Below are positions 43,814 to 52,389 of a stretch of DNA of 64,000 nucleotides, in pieces. Each line of letters begins with the position of its first letter. Position 1 is the first letter of the stretch. This stretch comes from Pseudomaricurvus alkylphenolicus (GTDB taxonomy: Bacteria > Pseudomonadota > Gammaproteobacteria > Pseudomonadales > Cellvibrionaceae), in assembly GCF_011683955.1 (NCBI RefSeq), contig NZ_JAAQPI010000001.1:186001-250000 (forward strand). The letters are read 5' to 3'. Under the pieces are notes generated by a model. It ran no database searches, was not told the DNA's origin, and saw only the letters and a program-made list of their open reading frames with translations. The position numbers and the translations under genes are program-made.

Positions 43814-44925
43814 TGAATCGTCACAGGGAAACACCTGTTACCTGCCACGCTGCTATCTCCGATGGTCGGGGCCGTCTCAGCATCGAAACCATCGAGGTGG
43901 GTGTGCCGGGCCCCGGAGAGGTTCAGGTTCAGATCAAGGCGGCCGGACTGTGCCACACGGATTGGGATGCCATCAACACTTGGAACAAAACGTTTGTGGC
44001 AGGCCATGAGGGTGCAGGAGTGATCACTGCCGTCGGCTCTGGAGTGACCAGGGTGCAGCCAGGCGACCGGGTGATCTTAAACTGGGCGATTCCCTGCGGT
44101 TATTGTCATCAGTGCAGTGAAGGCAACCAACATATTTGCGATGTTAATTCTCCGGTCACTGGCCACGCCCTGGCAGGGCATGCACACCCACAGGCCAGCC
44201 GCTACCTGGGGCGCCCTGTAGAACGGGCGTTCCACCTGGGGACACTGAGTGAATTTACGGTGGTTAAGGAAGCTGCAGTAGTGCCAATACAGAGCGATAT
44301 TCCCGACACCAGCGCCGCCATTATCGGTTGTGGCGTAATGACCGGTTACGGTTCTGTGGTGAATGCGGCCAGAGTAAAACCCGGCAGTGTCGCCGCCGTT
44401 ATCGGCTGTGGTGGTGTCGGGCTGAATGTGATCCAGGCCTGTCGGGTGGCAGGGGCCGCCCGTATCATTGCCATTGATTTGAAACAAGACCGACTCGACT
44501 ACGCCAGACGATTCGGCGCAACGGATACGATTCTCGCTCAGGGCGATCTCGCCCAAATGGTGGCTGCATTAAAGGATTTGGTCCCGTCTGGTGCCGACTA
44601 TGCTTTTGAATGCACGGCGGTGCCGCAACTGGGCGATGCTCCGTTGGCACTGATCCGCAACGCCGGTACCGCTATACAGGTCAGCGGCATCGAACAGAAA
44701 GTGGAATTTGACTGTGAGCTGTTTGAGTGGGATAAAATTTACCTCAACCCTCTCTATGGCCAATGCAAGCCGGATATCGACTTTCCCCGCATATTACAGC
44801 TGTATGATAAGGGCCAACTGAAGTTAGACGAAATGGTCAGCAAGACCTATGGTCTGGAGGAACTAGCCAAGGGTTTTGACGACTTACTTTCGGGACGTAT
44901 CGCCAAAGGCGTGGTGGTGTTCTGA
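43813..44925 (+). CDS. Zinc-dependent (class III-like, MDR) alcohol dehydrogenase
   Basis: A 370-residue MDR dehydrogenase. The catalytic zinc site includes 'GLCHTDWDA' and 'GHEGAGVITAVGSGV'. The structural zinc lobe has the Cys set in 'CGYCHQCSEGNQHIC'. The NAD(P) Rossmann motif is VIGCGGVGLNV. The long 'GHALAGHAHPQASRYLGRPV' loop and 'GCGVMTGYGSVVNAARVKPG' are class III/NDMA-type. Its start overlaps the GH127 stop by one base. Zinc ADHs accompany sugar-demethylating P450 clusters in marine bacteria, where they act on an aldehyde or alcohol product. Formaldehyde handling or oxidation of a sugar-derived alcohol is possible here. Confidence 0.92.
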   Translation: MNRHRETPVTCHAAISDGRGRLSIETIEVGVPGPGEVQVQIKAAGLCHTDWDAINTWNKTFVAGHEGAGVITAVGSGVTRVQPGDRVILNWAIPCGYCHQCSEGNQHICDVNSPVTGHALAGHAHPQASRYLGRPVERAFHLGTLSEFTVVKEAAVVPIQSDIPDTSAAIIGCGVMTGYGSVVNAARVKPGSVAAVIGCGGVGLNVIQACRVAGAARIIAIDLKQDRLDYARRFGATDTILAQGDLAQMVAALKDLVPSGADYAFECTAVPQLGDAPLALIRNAGTAIQVSGIEQKVEFDCELFEWDKIYLNPLYGQCKPDIDFPRILQLYDKGQLKLDEMVSKTYGLEELAKGFDDLLSGRIAKGVVVF

Positions 44926-45734
44926 TGGCGATTATTCGAATCGAACAATCAAATCCTGAATACGCACCACCCAAAACCCGGTTTATGACCATTACTTCCA
45001 CTTGTCTCGGTGGTAAGGCAATTCCCGGGCGCGGTGATGTAACCATTTACAACTGCAACCCGGCCGCACCTCAGACACCGATCATCATCCTGTTGCACGG
45101 TGTTTATGGCAGTCACTGGGCCTGGATGTACAGCGGCGGCGTGCACCAGGTCTATGAACGTCTCCGTGAGCAGGAAGGCTTGGGTGAATTTGTGCTGGTG
45201 ATGCCCTCTGATGGCCTGATTGGTGACGGTTCCGGTTATCTTCCAACACCACTGGCTGACTACGACCGCTGGATCATGGAGGATGTTGTCGAAGCCACCC
45301 GGCGTAGCGTCGACAATGTGGACAAGCACTCGCCAGTTTATCTGTGCGGTTTGTCTATGGGGGGTTACGGCTGTTTACGTATGGGATTCAAATACGCTAC
45401 CCAAGTGTCTGCAATTTCCGTCCATTCCGCCTGCACAAACAAGTCGGATCTGGAAAAGTTTGTCGGCCACGGTCTTAGCATCTATAACTGCTCCGACGCA
45501 GAGGCTGACATTCTGGCGTGGGCTTCCCGGCACCGGACGCAACTGCCTCCTTTTCGATTCGATTGTGGTGAATCCGATGCTCTGTTCGAAGAAAATCTGA
45601 CCTTGCACAAAGCCATGATGCAGTTGGATATTCCTCACAGTTTTGAGGTATTCCCCGGTGAGCACTCCTGGGAGTACTGGCACCTGCAGGTGGCGGATTC
45701 ACTTTGGTTTTTTCATCAATTGAGGTCACATTAA
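44925..45734 (+). CDS. Cytoplasmic PF00756 esterase (esterase D-like)
   Basis: A 269-residue alpha/beta hydrolase without a signal peptide. The early oxyanion region is 'IIILLHGVYGSHWAWM', the nucleophile elbow is CGLSMGGYG, and the His is probably in 'VFPGEHSWEYW'. The fold is that of the S-formylglutathione hydrolase/esterase D and feruloyl-esterase group. Its start overlaps the ADH stop by one base (TGATG), so the two are translationally coupled. Pairing a class III-like ADH with an esterase D-like protein recalls the glutathione route of formaldehyde oxidation, but simple sugar-ester hydrolysis is equally possible. The stop lies 30 bp from the convergent 4-TM gene. Confidence 0.85.
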   Translation: MAIIRIEQSNPEYAPPKTRFMTITSTCLGGKAIPGRGDVTIYNCNPAAPQTPIIILLHGVYGSHWAWMYSGGVHQVYERLREQEGLGEFVLVMPSDGLIGDGSGYLPTPLADYDRWIMEDVVEATRRSVDNVDKHSPVYLCGLSMGGYGCLRMGFKYATQVSAISVHSACTNKSDLEKFVGHGLSIYNCSDAEADILAWASRHRTQLPPFRFDCGESDALFEENLTLHKAMMQLDIPHSFEVFPGEHSWEYWHLQVADSLWFFHQLRSH

Positions 45735-45764
45735 AGTGTCAAAGACGTAGTGGCTTCCCTTTGA

Positions 45765-46259
45765 TTATTGTGACGCTTCCAGCTTCAAGGTCGCTATGGA
45801 AGCGCCATGATAAATTGCAACGGGCACAATAATAGCACTGACCATCGCCGCCCAAATGCCCTTCGACAAAGCCACAGCCAACGGAGAAAGAGGTTGAACA
45901 CCGGCAGCGAGCAAATAACCGACCAGCGGCAAACCCGCGCTGACCAAGCCCAGCAAACCAATCACCAAGACAGCCATCCAGGCATTGGCGGGCAACCAAC
46001 TGCCCCATCGTTCGGACGGCACCTCGTGCAGATCAAACTCGCCACGGGACACTTTACCGCGGTACATAAACACAAAGATCGCCGCAACAATACCGCAGAA
46101 CAAAAAACCGGTAACCAGAAAATCGGCAATATAGCCCTGATCACCCCAAGCACTAATATCACCACCGTCATGCTTGATCCAGTAAGTAATACCCGCATGA
46201 CCAGCCAGGTTACCAATGACGTTGTTAATCGTCATCTTTTTAACATCTTGTTTCAGCAT
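45765..46259 (-). CDS. Four-helix membrane protein of unknown function
   Basis: About 164 residues from ATG 46259 (the frame extends two codons to a TTG; ATG 46235 is another option). Four hydrophobic segments are seen near residues 45-65, 90-110, 118-135 and 140-155. A short charged loop after the first ('RGKVSRGEFDLHEVPSERWG') and a polar N-terminus 'NLAGHAGITYWIKHDG' are the only recognisable features. I do not recognise the family. It is the last gene of the TonB receptor-SDR run on the minus strand (38-bp gap). It may be an accessory to uptake or to membrane-bound conversion of the substrate. Confidence 0.75.
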   Translation of the reverse strand: MLKQDVKKMTINNVIGNLAGHAGITYWIKHDGGDISAWGDQGYIADFLVTGFLFCGIVAAIFVFMYRGKVSRGEFDLHEVPSERWGSWLPANAWMAVLVIGLLGLVSAGLPLVGYLLAAGVQPLSPLAVALSKGIWAAMVSAIIVPVAIYHGASIATLKLEASQ

Positions 46260-46297
46260 ATCCAAATACTCTATGACACAGACTTTTGGGCAGGCCG

Positions 46298-47128
46298 TTA
46301 AGGCACCGCCCTGTTGGCCGAATCGACAAAAAATCGGGGGAACAACCGATTCAGCAACTCCCCGCGAACCGCATCCCGCCCAACGACTATCTTCGACTTT
46401 TTCTTCTCCAGACCATTAAGAATAGTCGTTGCGGCCCGGTCTGGCGACAACCCCATCGCCTTAAAGGCCCGCACATAGCCCTCCTGCTCCCGGGAAGAAA
46501 GCTCGACCCCCACGATATTCCCCTGCTTGAGCGCGCTTTTAAGAATATCAGTGCCAATATGTCCCGGATGAATGGACGCCACCGTAATATTGGTAGACTT
46601 CAGCTCCTGGGCCAGCACCTCCGTAAACCCCCGAATCGCAAACTTGGACGAACAATAGGCCGACTGGTTCTTCATCGGGAACAAACCAAAAACACTGGAG
46701 ACATTGGCAACAAATGCCTCAGGCCGGGTTTTCAGTACCGGCAAAAACTCCTTGGTGCCATACACCATCCCCATAAAATTGATGGACATCACCCGTTCCA
46801 GCTGATCGTAATCGGTGTTCTCCACCGTACCGGTAAACGTGACACCGGCGTTGTTAATGATGCCGTCAACGGTACCGTGCTCGCTCATTACCGCATCACG
46901 AAATGACTGCCAGGACTCCAGGCTGGAAACATCAAGCCGATGGGCCGTAATTTCAGCCCCACCTCGCTTCTTTGACTCCGCCAGGACTTTGGTTTCCAAA
47001 GCCCCTTCCAGGTCCACATCCGCCAGAGCCACCGAAGCGCCGCGTCGCGCACACTCGATGGCGAGGGCACGACCGATGCCGGACGCCCCTCCCGTCACCA
47101 CAATGGTTTTAGCCACTAGCTTCATCAT
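46298..47128 (-). CDS. Short-chain dehydrogenase/reductase (SDR)
   Basis: A 276-residue classical SDR. The cofactor motif is TGGASGIG near residue 12, followed by an Asp-rich 'ALADVDLEGA' that suggests NAD preference. NNAG is in 'IINNAGVTF'. The catalytic Ser-Tyr-Lys is in 'VSSVFGLFPMKNQSAYCSSK' (YxxxK). The C-terminal part resembles SDRs in steroid, terpenoid and fatty-alcohol catabolism that carry an 'EGYVRAFKAMGLSPD' region. GGAG lies six bases before the ATG. It is 9 bp downstream of the TonB receptor gene, so both probably belong to one LysR-controlled operon. Confidence 0.92.
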   Translation of the reverse strand: MMKLVAKTIVVTGGASGIGRALAIECARRGASVALADVDLEGALETKVLAESKKRGGAEITAHRLDVSSLESWQSFRDAVMSEHGTVDGIINNAGVTFTGTVENTDYDQLERVMSINFMGMVYGTKEFLPVLKTRPEAFVANVSSVFGLFPMKNQSAYCSSKFAIRGFTEVLAQELKSTNITVASIHPGHIGTDILKSALKQGNIVGVELSSREQEGYVRAFKAMGLSPDRAATTILNGLEKKKSKIVVGRDAVRGELLNRLFPRFFVDSANRAVP

Positions 47129-47137
47129 TACCGTCTC

Positions 47138-49516
47138 CTAAAACCCGTAATTCACTTCAACACCGTAAATACGCGGAGGCTGAATGGACGCGTCCAGCTG
47201 GTTGTTGTAGTAAAAGCTGCTGCGAGTCTTACTCTCGATAATGTCCTCATCAAAAGCATTTTGAACATAAGCGGTAACGCGCAGATCGTGATCATTGGCG
47301 TTATAGGTGAGGCGGAAGTCCGTGCGCTCGTAAGCATCCACCTGAGTATCGGCGCGATTGAAAATAGACGACCACTGCTCATCTTTATATACATAGGCCG
47401 TCACAAACTTCAGCTCACCGGAAGCCAATTGCCAGCTGTAGTCGGCAATCAGGGAAAATTGATGCTTGGGCGATTGGATCAATTCATTACCCGCCAGATC
47501 CGTCAACTCCGGGAGCTGCGCCGTGGAATCGAAAACCGGCTGCCCCATGGTGTCGATCTCGGTATCCATATAGGAGTAAGTGGAATAGAACATCAACGCA
47601 TCGGTGGCCGCCCACTGCAGCTCCAACTCGATACCCCATACGCTGGCTTTTTCCGCATTTTCAAAACGTCGGGTAGTCACACCACCGCTGAAGGTATCCA
47701 CCGGCACCTGCATATCGTCATAGTCATAATAGTAGGCTGACACATTCGCTTTGGCCCGCTCAAACTCGCTCTTTAAACCCAGCTCCCAGGCCACAACGCT
47801 TTCTTCATCCACCGCAGCATCCGCTTGCAGGCTACCCAGCTTATAGCCGCCAGACTTATAACCAGTGGAGACTTTGGCAAAAATCATATTGCCATTCGCA
47901 AAGGTGTAATCGAGACCAATGGCCCCATCCACCGATGACCAATCGTCGTCGTGATCCGCCGTCAAACCGCCATTGGTAAAATCCCAGGCGATGCGTCCCT
48001 GGGGCCCGGCGGTGGGTGTTTGGGTATTCAACCAAGACATACCGATGGCATTGAACAGAAAAGCATAGGTGCCCTGGCCATCGAAAATCACCCGTTGATA
48101 TTCTGATGCCTCTTTTTCATCCTTGGAGTAACGCAACCCCACAGAAATGTGCCAATTTTCATCCGGATGAAAATCCACTTGCCCATAGGCGGCGGTGGAC
48201 TCGGTGTACAGATCGCCCCACTGCTCATAGTAACTGGCATCCGGGTTGGCCGGGGCGTCAATCACACAGTAGCAGACCTCACCGGCCGGGTCTGCCCAAA
48301 CAGGCGTCTGTAGCACCGGGTTGTCCGGCGCAAACGCGTTGAGCGGCTGAAAGTTTTCACTGTCCCAATAGAACAGGCCCAGAATAAACTCCACCTTACC
48401 CCCAAGGTCAGAGATCAATTGCAGTTCGTGCTGCTCGGATCGCTCCGCCTGGCCCAGATAGGTAAAGTATTGCAGATCGGCGCGACTGGTTTTGTCATTG
48501 TCTTCGAGAAAATCGAATTCGTAGTCAGTGTAACCATACACATATTTCAGGGTGACTTTGTCGAATTCGTAACTGACGTGTGCGGTGATGCGCTCCATAT
48601 CCTGTTTGATATATCCCGGCTCGTCCCAATTGACTGTGTGGATATCGTCCGTGCCGGGATTCTGTTCGCTATAGCCAAACTGAGGGTTGGGCACCAACTG
48701 CTGAAAGTCCGAGTTAAAGTCCCCCACCGCAGGTGCAGGCGAAGCCGAGTTGTATGAGGAAATCATATAGCCCCCGTGGCGATTATGATCCCACTCCGAG
48801 CCCTCGTACTGAAACCAAACATTCAGGTCTTCAGTCACATCAAAATCCAGCTGCACTTCCCAACGCTTAAAGTTCTTGTCGTTAACGTCTTCACCGGCAA
48901 TGTTGTCAACCCAGCCCTCATTCTTGTCAGTCTCGGCCCCAACACGATAACGCAACTTATCCGTGACCGGTCCAGAGAGTACGACCCCCAATTGATGCCC
49001 CTGGTTGCTGTAGGCACCGGCGCGGATTTCTCCGGTAAATTCCTCGGTTGGTCGTTTCGAAATAAAGTTGGCCGCACCGCCAACGGCGTTGCGGCCGTAC
49101 AGCGTGCCCTGTGGTCCACGCAACACCTCAACCCGATCAGTGAAAAAGGTTGAATCGGCAACCGCGCCAATTTCGTTGGTGTAAACACCGTCGCGATACA
49201 CGGCCACACCAGGCTCTGTACCCAGTGCGTTATCCACCCGCCCCACACCGCGGATAAATACCCGATTGGGATTGGTGTTGTAGGTCATGCTGGGCGTATG
49301 GTTAGCAATATCGGCATTACTGACGATGCCCATGCTGTCGCGCATGTCACGATCGAATGCCGAAATGGCGATGGGAACATCTTGTACTGACACTGCTCGT
49401 TTCTCTGCGGTAACAATGATCTCCTCAAACAACCCCAGTGGCTCCTCGGCAAAAGCGCTGCCTGCACCACCACTCAGGATTAATGCCGCAGGAAGAATTC
49501 GAGTGACTGTGTTCAT
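47138..49516 (-). CDS. TonB-dependent outer-membrane receptor
   Basis: A 792-residue receptor: signal peptide (ending GSAFA), TonB box 'FEEIIVTAEKR', plug with 'VEVLRGPQGTLYGRNAVGG', and a long barrel that ends in VNYGF. It belongs to the same general class as the receptor at 8307 and resembles the receptors used for lipophilic organics in sphingomonads and marine gammaproteobacteria. It is divergent from the LysR gene; a LysR-type dyad lies 84-109 bp upstream of its ATG. It is followed by an SDR and a 4-TM protein in the same direction. The ligand is unknown. Confidence 0.94.
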   Translation of the reverse strand: MNTVTRILPAALILSGGAGSAFAEEPLGLFEEIIVTAEKRAVSVQDVPIAISAFDRDMRDSMGIVSNADIANHTPSMTYNTNPNRVFIRGVGRVDNALGTEPGVAVYRDGVYTNEIGAVADSTFFTDRVEVLRGPQGTLYGRNAVGGAANFISKRPTEEFTGEIRAGAYSNQGHQLGVVLSGPVTDKLRYRVGAETDKNEGWVDNIAGEDVNDKNFKRWEVQLDFDVTEDLNVWFQYEGSEWDHNRHGGYMISSYNSASPAPAVGDFNSDFQQLVPNPQFGYSEQNPGTDDIHTVNWDEPGYIKQDMERITAHVSYEFDKVTLKYVYGYTDYEFDFLEDNDKTSRADLQYFTYLGQAERSEQHELQLISDLGGKVEFILGLFYWDSENFQPLNAFAPDNPVLQTPVWADPAGEVCYCVIDAPANPDASYYEQWGDLYTESTAAYGQVDFHPDENWHISVGLRYSKDEKEASEYQRVIFDGQGTYAFLFNAIGMSWLNTQTPTAGPQGRIAWDFTNGGLTADHDDDWSSVDGAIGLDYTFANGNMIFAKVSTGYKSGGYKLGSLQADAAVDEESVVAWELGLKSEFERAKANVSAYYYDYDDMQVPVDTFSGGVTTRRFENAEKASVWGIELELQWAATDALMFYSTYSYMDTEIDTMGQPVFDSTAQLPELTDLAGNELIQSPKHQFSLIADYSWQLASGELKFVTAYVYKDEQWSSIFNRADTQVDAYERTDFRLTYNANDHDLRVTAYVQNAFDEDIIESKTRSSFYYNNQLDASIQPPRIYGVEVNYGF

Positions 49517-49590
49517 GATCGAGCTACCCTCTGATTTCGTTTGCGTTATTGGTTATTTCTTAATATTTGTGTATGGTGCGCAAGCAGTGA

Positions 49591-49625
49591 CATAATGTCT
49601 AATACCTTTTGGTGGCTTGGTATAA
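49591..49625. promoter_or_regulatory. LysR-type operator in the divergent receptor/LysR promoter
   Basis: The dyad TAATACC-N12-GGTATAA (49600-49606 and 49619-49625) is flanked by CATAATGTC (49591-49599). The 20 bp CATAATGTCTAATACCTTTT recur identically, inverted, at 52289-52308. The right half overlaps the AAGGA ribosome site of the LysR gene, which suggests autorepression. Confidence 0.75.
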
Positions 49626-49634
49626 GGAATTGTT

Positions 49635-50543
49635 ATGGCAGACAGATTAGATTTCCGCAAACTTCGCTATGTGGTTGCAGTGGCACAAGTCCACTCTCTG
49701 ACGGCGGCAGCCAGGTTACTCTCGATCACGCAACCGGCGCTTACCCGATGCATCTCGGAAGTGGAAGAAGACCTTGGCATTCAAATATTTATGCGTCTTC
49801 CCCGTGGGGTGGAACTTACCGAAGAAGGTGAAAAATTTGTCAATCGCGCCCGCGTTTTAGTGGCCGATCTCGAGGCGCTGGGGCAAGACTTTCACTCCGG
49901 CAAGGGAGCCTCCAGGCAACGATTAAGAATCGGCGGCGCCCCCGGCACCTACCTGACACTGGCAGCGCCATCGCTGGCAAAGTTTGCCCAAGGTAACCCC
50001 GATGTGGACATTTCCACCTCCACCGGTTTACCTCGCGAAATTATTCCCAGGCTGGAAACCGGCGAATTGGATGTGGTGCTGACCACCACCTACCACATGG
50101 AACACTGGCCGGATCTACCCATGGAAAACCTCGCGCCGTTACAAATGGCGTTTATGGTGAAAAAAGGTCACCCGCTGGAGAATCGAAAGCAAATCAACCG
50201 GGAGGATTTGCAGGAGTTTCCGGCCATTCTCGGTGCCACCAGCGATGCGCTGCAAGTGAATATGGCCGAAGTGTTTGGCAAACAAGGCCTGCCGCCGCTG
50301 AACGCCACTTACGTTACCGATGATTTCACGCTGATTTTTTCTCTGCTGAACCAAACCAATGCCTACTTCCCGATCATTTCCATCAGCACTTCGATGCAGG
50401 AACTGTCGCAACAATTCAGCATGATCAGCATGGGTACCCCCTCCAAAAAGCATCAGCTGTGCCTGGCCTACTCAAAAACCCGCTCGGTTTCACCACTGGC
50501 AAAAACCTTCGCCGCCATCATGAAGGAAATGCTCGACACCTAG
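49635..50543 (+). CDS. LysR-family transcriptional regulator
   Basis: A 302-residue LysR-type regulator. The N-terminal winged HTH is 'LRYVVAVAQVHSLTAAARLL' followed by 'ITQPALTRCISEVEEDLGI' (residues about 10-60), the standard pattern. A PBP-like effector domain follows ('LRIGGAPGTYLTLAAPSLAK'). It is divergent from a TonB receptor and is followed after 10 bp by an acyl-CoA synthetase. Matching operators in its own promoter and upstream of the second receptor (52390) make it the likely regulator of both uptake operons. The effector would be the imported substrate or its acyl derivative. Confidence 0.93.
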   Translation: MADRLDFRKLRYVVAVAQVHSLTAAARLLSITQPALTRCISEVEEDLGIQIFMRLPRGVELTEEGEKFVNRARVLVADLEALGQDFHSGKGASRQRLRIGGAPGTYLTLAAPSLAKFAQGNPDVDISTSTGLPREIIPRLETGELDVVLTTTYHMEHWPDLPMENLAPLQMAFMVKKGHPLENRKQINREDLQEFPAILGATSDALQVNMAEVFGKQGLPPLNATYVTDDFTLIFSLLNQTNAYFPIISISTSMQELSQQFSMISMGTPSKKHQLCLAYSKTRSVSPLAKTFAAIMKEMLDT

Positions 50544-50553
50544 GTAAACAACC

Positions 50554-52143
50554 ATGAACAACACCACAACCCGCACCGACACACACACCATGGCCGCCCT
50601 GTTTCGCAATACCGCCGCTCGCTGCGGCAACCGTGAAGCACTGGTGGCCGACAACGCCCGGCTCACCTATGCCGAACTGGACGCTCGCACCGACGCGCTG
50701 GCTAAAAGCCTGCAAAAACAGGGGGTTAACGGCAACACTATCATCGGCACCTTGTTGCTCGACGGCCTGGCCATGGTGGAATTAACCATCGCTTCCGCCA
50801 AGCTCGGCGCTACGTTGCTTGCGCTTAACTGGCGGCTGGCACCCGGCGAGCTGCGCTATATCATGGGCGATGCCTCGCCGGATTTGTATTTTGTATCGGA
50901 TTGTTTCGAGTCGCTGTTTGAAGAGGCCGGCGGTACAAACGCTTACGTCATTAAGCCTGGTGACCCTAACGGCGCTGCCGCGTCATTGTCGCAACTACAA
51001 TCGCAACTACAATCACAGCAACAATCACAAGAACAGCCGCAAGCAGCATCAAACGATTCAGAACAAATTAACATCGATGTTAAGCGCACCGACCGCTGGT
51101 ATATGCTCTACACCAGCGGCACCACCGGCCGCCCCAAGGGCTGCCAGCACAGCCAGGGTGCCTATTTTACCAACGTACTTAGCTGGTTATCTCAGCTGGG
51201 CATTTCAGAAAAAGATTGCCTGCTGTCCATCAACCCGCTGTTTCACGTGCATGGCTTTGGCACTTTTCTGTGCGCGCTGGTCGCCGGTGCCAAAGTCGTT
51301 ATCCCGCCCCGCAGTTTTTCCGTGGAAGAAACGTTGACACTCACCGCCGAAGAACAAGTCACCTTTCAGCCCCTGTGGCAGGACGCGGGCGCCTACCTGA
51401 AGCTGCAAGGCGAACGACAACTGCCCCTTAAGCTACGACTACTGATCGCCCCGGGCGGCGCACTGCCGACAGAATTTATCGAGATGCTCGCCGCCGCTAA
51501 TATAGACATGCGTTTTATCTACGGCCAGACCGAATCCGGTTGCTGGATCAGTATGCTCGGACTGCAAGACCAGCTGCAGCACCCAAAATCCTGCGGCAAA
51601 GCCATGCCCCACCTGGCCACCCGCATCGTCGATGACAACGGCCAGGATCTGCCCCAGGGCGAGGTGGGCGAACTGCTGATCAAGGGCGATACCATTACCA
51701 TGGGTTATCACAACCTGCCAGACGCCACGGCAGAAACCATCGTCGATGGCTGGCTGCATACCGGTGACCTGTTCTACCAGGACGAAGACGGATTCCTGTA
51801 TTTAACCGGCCGTAAAAAAGAACTGATCAAAACCGGCGGCGAAAACGTATATCCGGCCGAGGTGGATTCCGTGCTGGTCAGCCACCCGCAGATTGCGGAC
51901 GCCTGCGTGGTGGGCATTGCCGATAAACGTTGGGGCGAAGCCGTAAAAGCCTTTGTGGTACTCGCCCCAGGCGCCAGCCTCAGCCGCGAAGACATTGTGG
52001 CCTGGTGCCGCGAACATATCGCCGGCTACAAACGCCCGCGTTATATCGAATATATTGATGCCATCCCCCGTGACTTTAACCAAAAGGTTCAGAGACTGGC
52101 GCTGGCGAAGCGGGAAACCACAGCAGATCAAGCCGTGGACTGA
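50554..52143 (+). CDS. AMP-forming acyl-CoA synthetase
   Basis: A 529-residue ANL-superfamily enzyme. The P-loop is YTSGTTGRPKGCQHS, the A5-type motif is 'MRFIYGQTESG', the A7 motif is 'GWLHTGDLFYQDEDGFLYL' and the A8 hinge is 'TGRKKELIKTGGENVYPAE'. The closing A10 lysine region is 'IDAIPRDFNQKVQRLALAKR'. It activates a carboxylic acid to the CoA thioester. A Gln/Ser-rich insert (residues about 147-165) precedes the P-loop and is absent from ordinary members. It is immediately downstream of the LysR gene and could activate the acid freed by the carboxylesterase or produced by SDR oxidation. Confidence 0.93.
   Translation: MNNTTTRTDTHTMAALFRNTAARCGNREALVADNARLTYAELDARTDALAKSLQKQGVNGNTIIGTLLLDGLAMVELTIASAKLGATLLALNWRLAPGELRYIMGDASPDLYFVSDCFESLFEEAGGTNAYVIKPGDPNGAAASLSQLQSQLQSQQQSQEQPQAASNDSEQINIDVKRTDRWYMLYTSGTTGRPKGCQHSQGAYFTNVLSWLSQLGISEKDCLLSINPLFHVHGFGTFLCALVAGAKVVIPPRSFSVEETLTLTAEEQVTFQPLWQDAGAYLKLQGERQLPLKLRLLIAPGGALPTEFIEMLAAANIDMRFIYGQTESGCWISMLGLQDQLQHPKSCGKAMPHLATRIVDDNGQDLPQGEVGELLIKGDTITMGYHNLPDATAETIVDGWLHTGDLFYQDEDGFLYLTGRKKELIKTGGENVYPAEVDSVLVSHPQIADACVVGIADKRWGEAVKAFVVLAPGASLSREDIVAWCREHIAGYKRPRYIEYIDAIPRDFNQKVQRLALAKRETTADQAVD
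50988..51046 (+). repeat. Gln-rich tandem microrepeat inside the acyl-CoA synthetase gene
   Basis: Tandem units TCGCAACTACAA, TCGCAACTACAA and then TCACAGCAACAA encode Ser-Gln-Leu-Gln type repeats that grade into Gln-Gln-Ser-Gln. The unit is 12 bp, so changes in copy number keep the frame. Confidence 0.85.
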
Positions 52144-52220
52144 CGGCTTTGGCAAACCCTATGGCAAGCTTTACCAGAGAATAGGATGTCGCTTCCCGCG
52201 CCAGTTCGGCGCAATTCCCC

Positions 52221-52249
52221 GTAGCAGTACGCTCAGAGCGCGCTGCTAC
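52221..52249. repeat. REP-like palindrome
   Basis: GTAGCAGTACGCTCAGAGCG (continuing CGCTGCTAC) folds into a single hairpin. It is the same family as the units at 56453 and 59024. It lies between the acyl-CoA synthetase gene and the LysR operator. Confidence 0.75.
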
Positions 52250-52273
52250 GGGCGAGAAATCCATAACAAGAAC

Positions 52274-52308
52274 TAATACCTAAAGCAAAAAAGGTATTAG
52301 ACATTATG
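52274..52308. promoter_or_regulatory. LysR-type operator upstream of the second TonB receptor
   Basis: TAATACC (52274-52280), 12 bases, GGTATTA (52293-52299), then GACATTATG (52300-52308). The spacing and extension match the site at 49591-49625. In both cases the GACATTATG side faces the receptor gene. TAGACA here could double as a -35. Confidence 0.75.
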
Positions 52309-52389
52309 CCTAAGCTTGGAGACTATGAGTGCTCATAATAAAAACCAGTCCCTCTAAACCGACTGCCGGAGACAAGAGAGAAGCCAACT

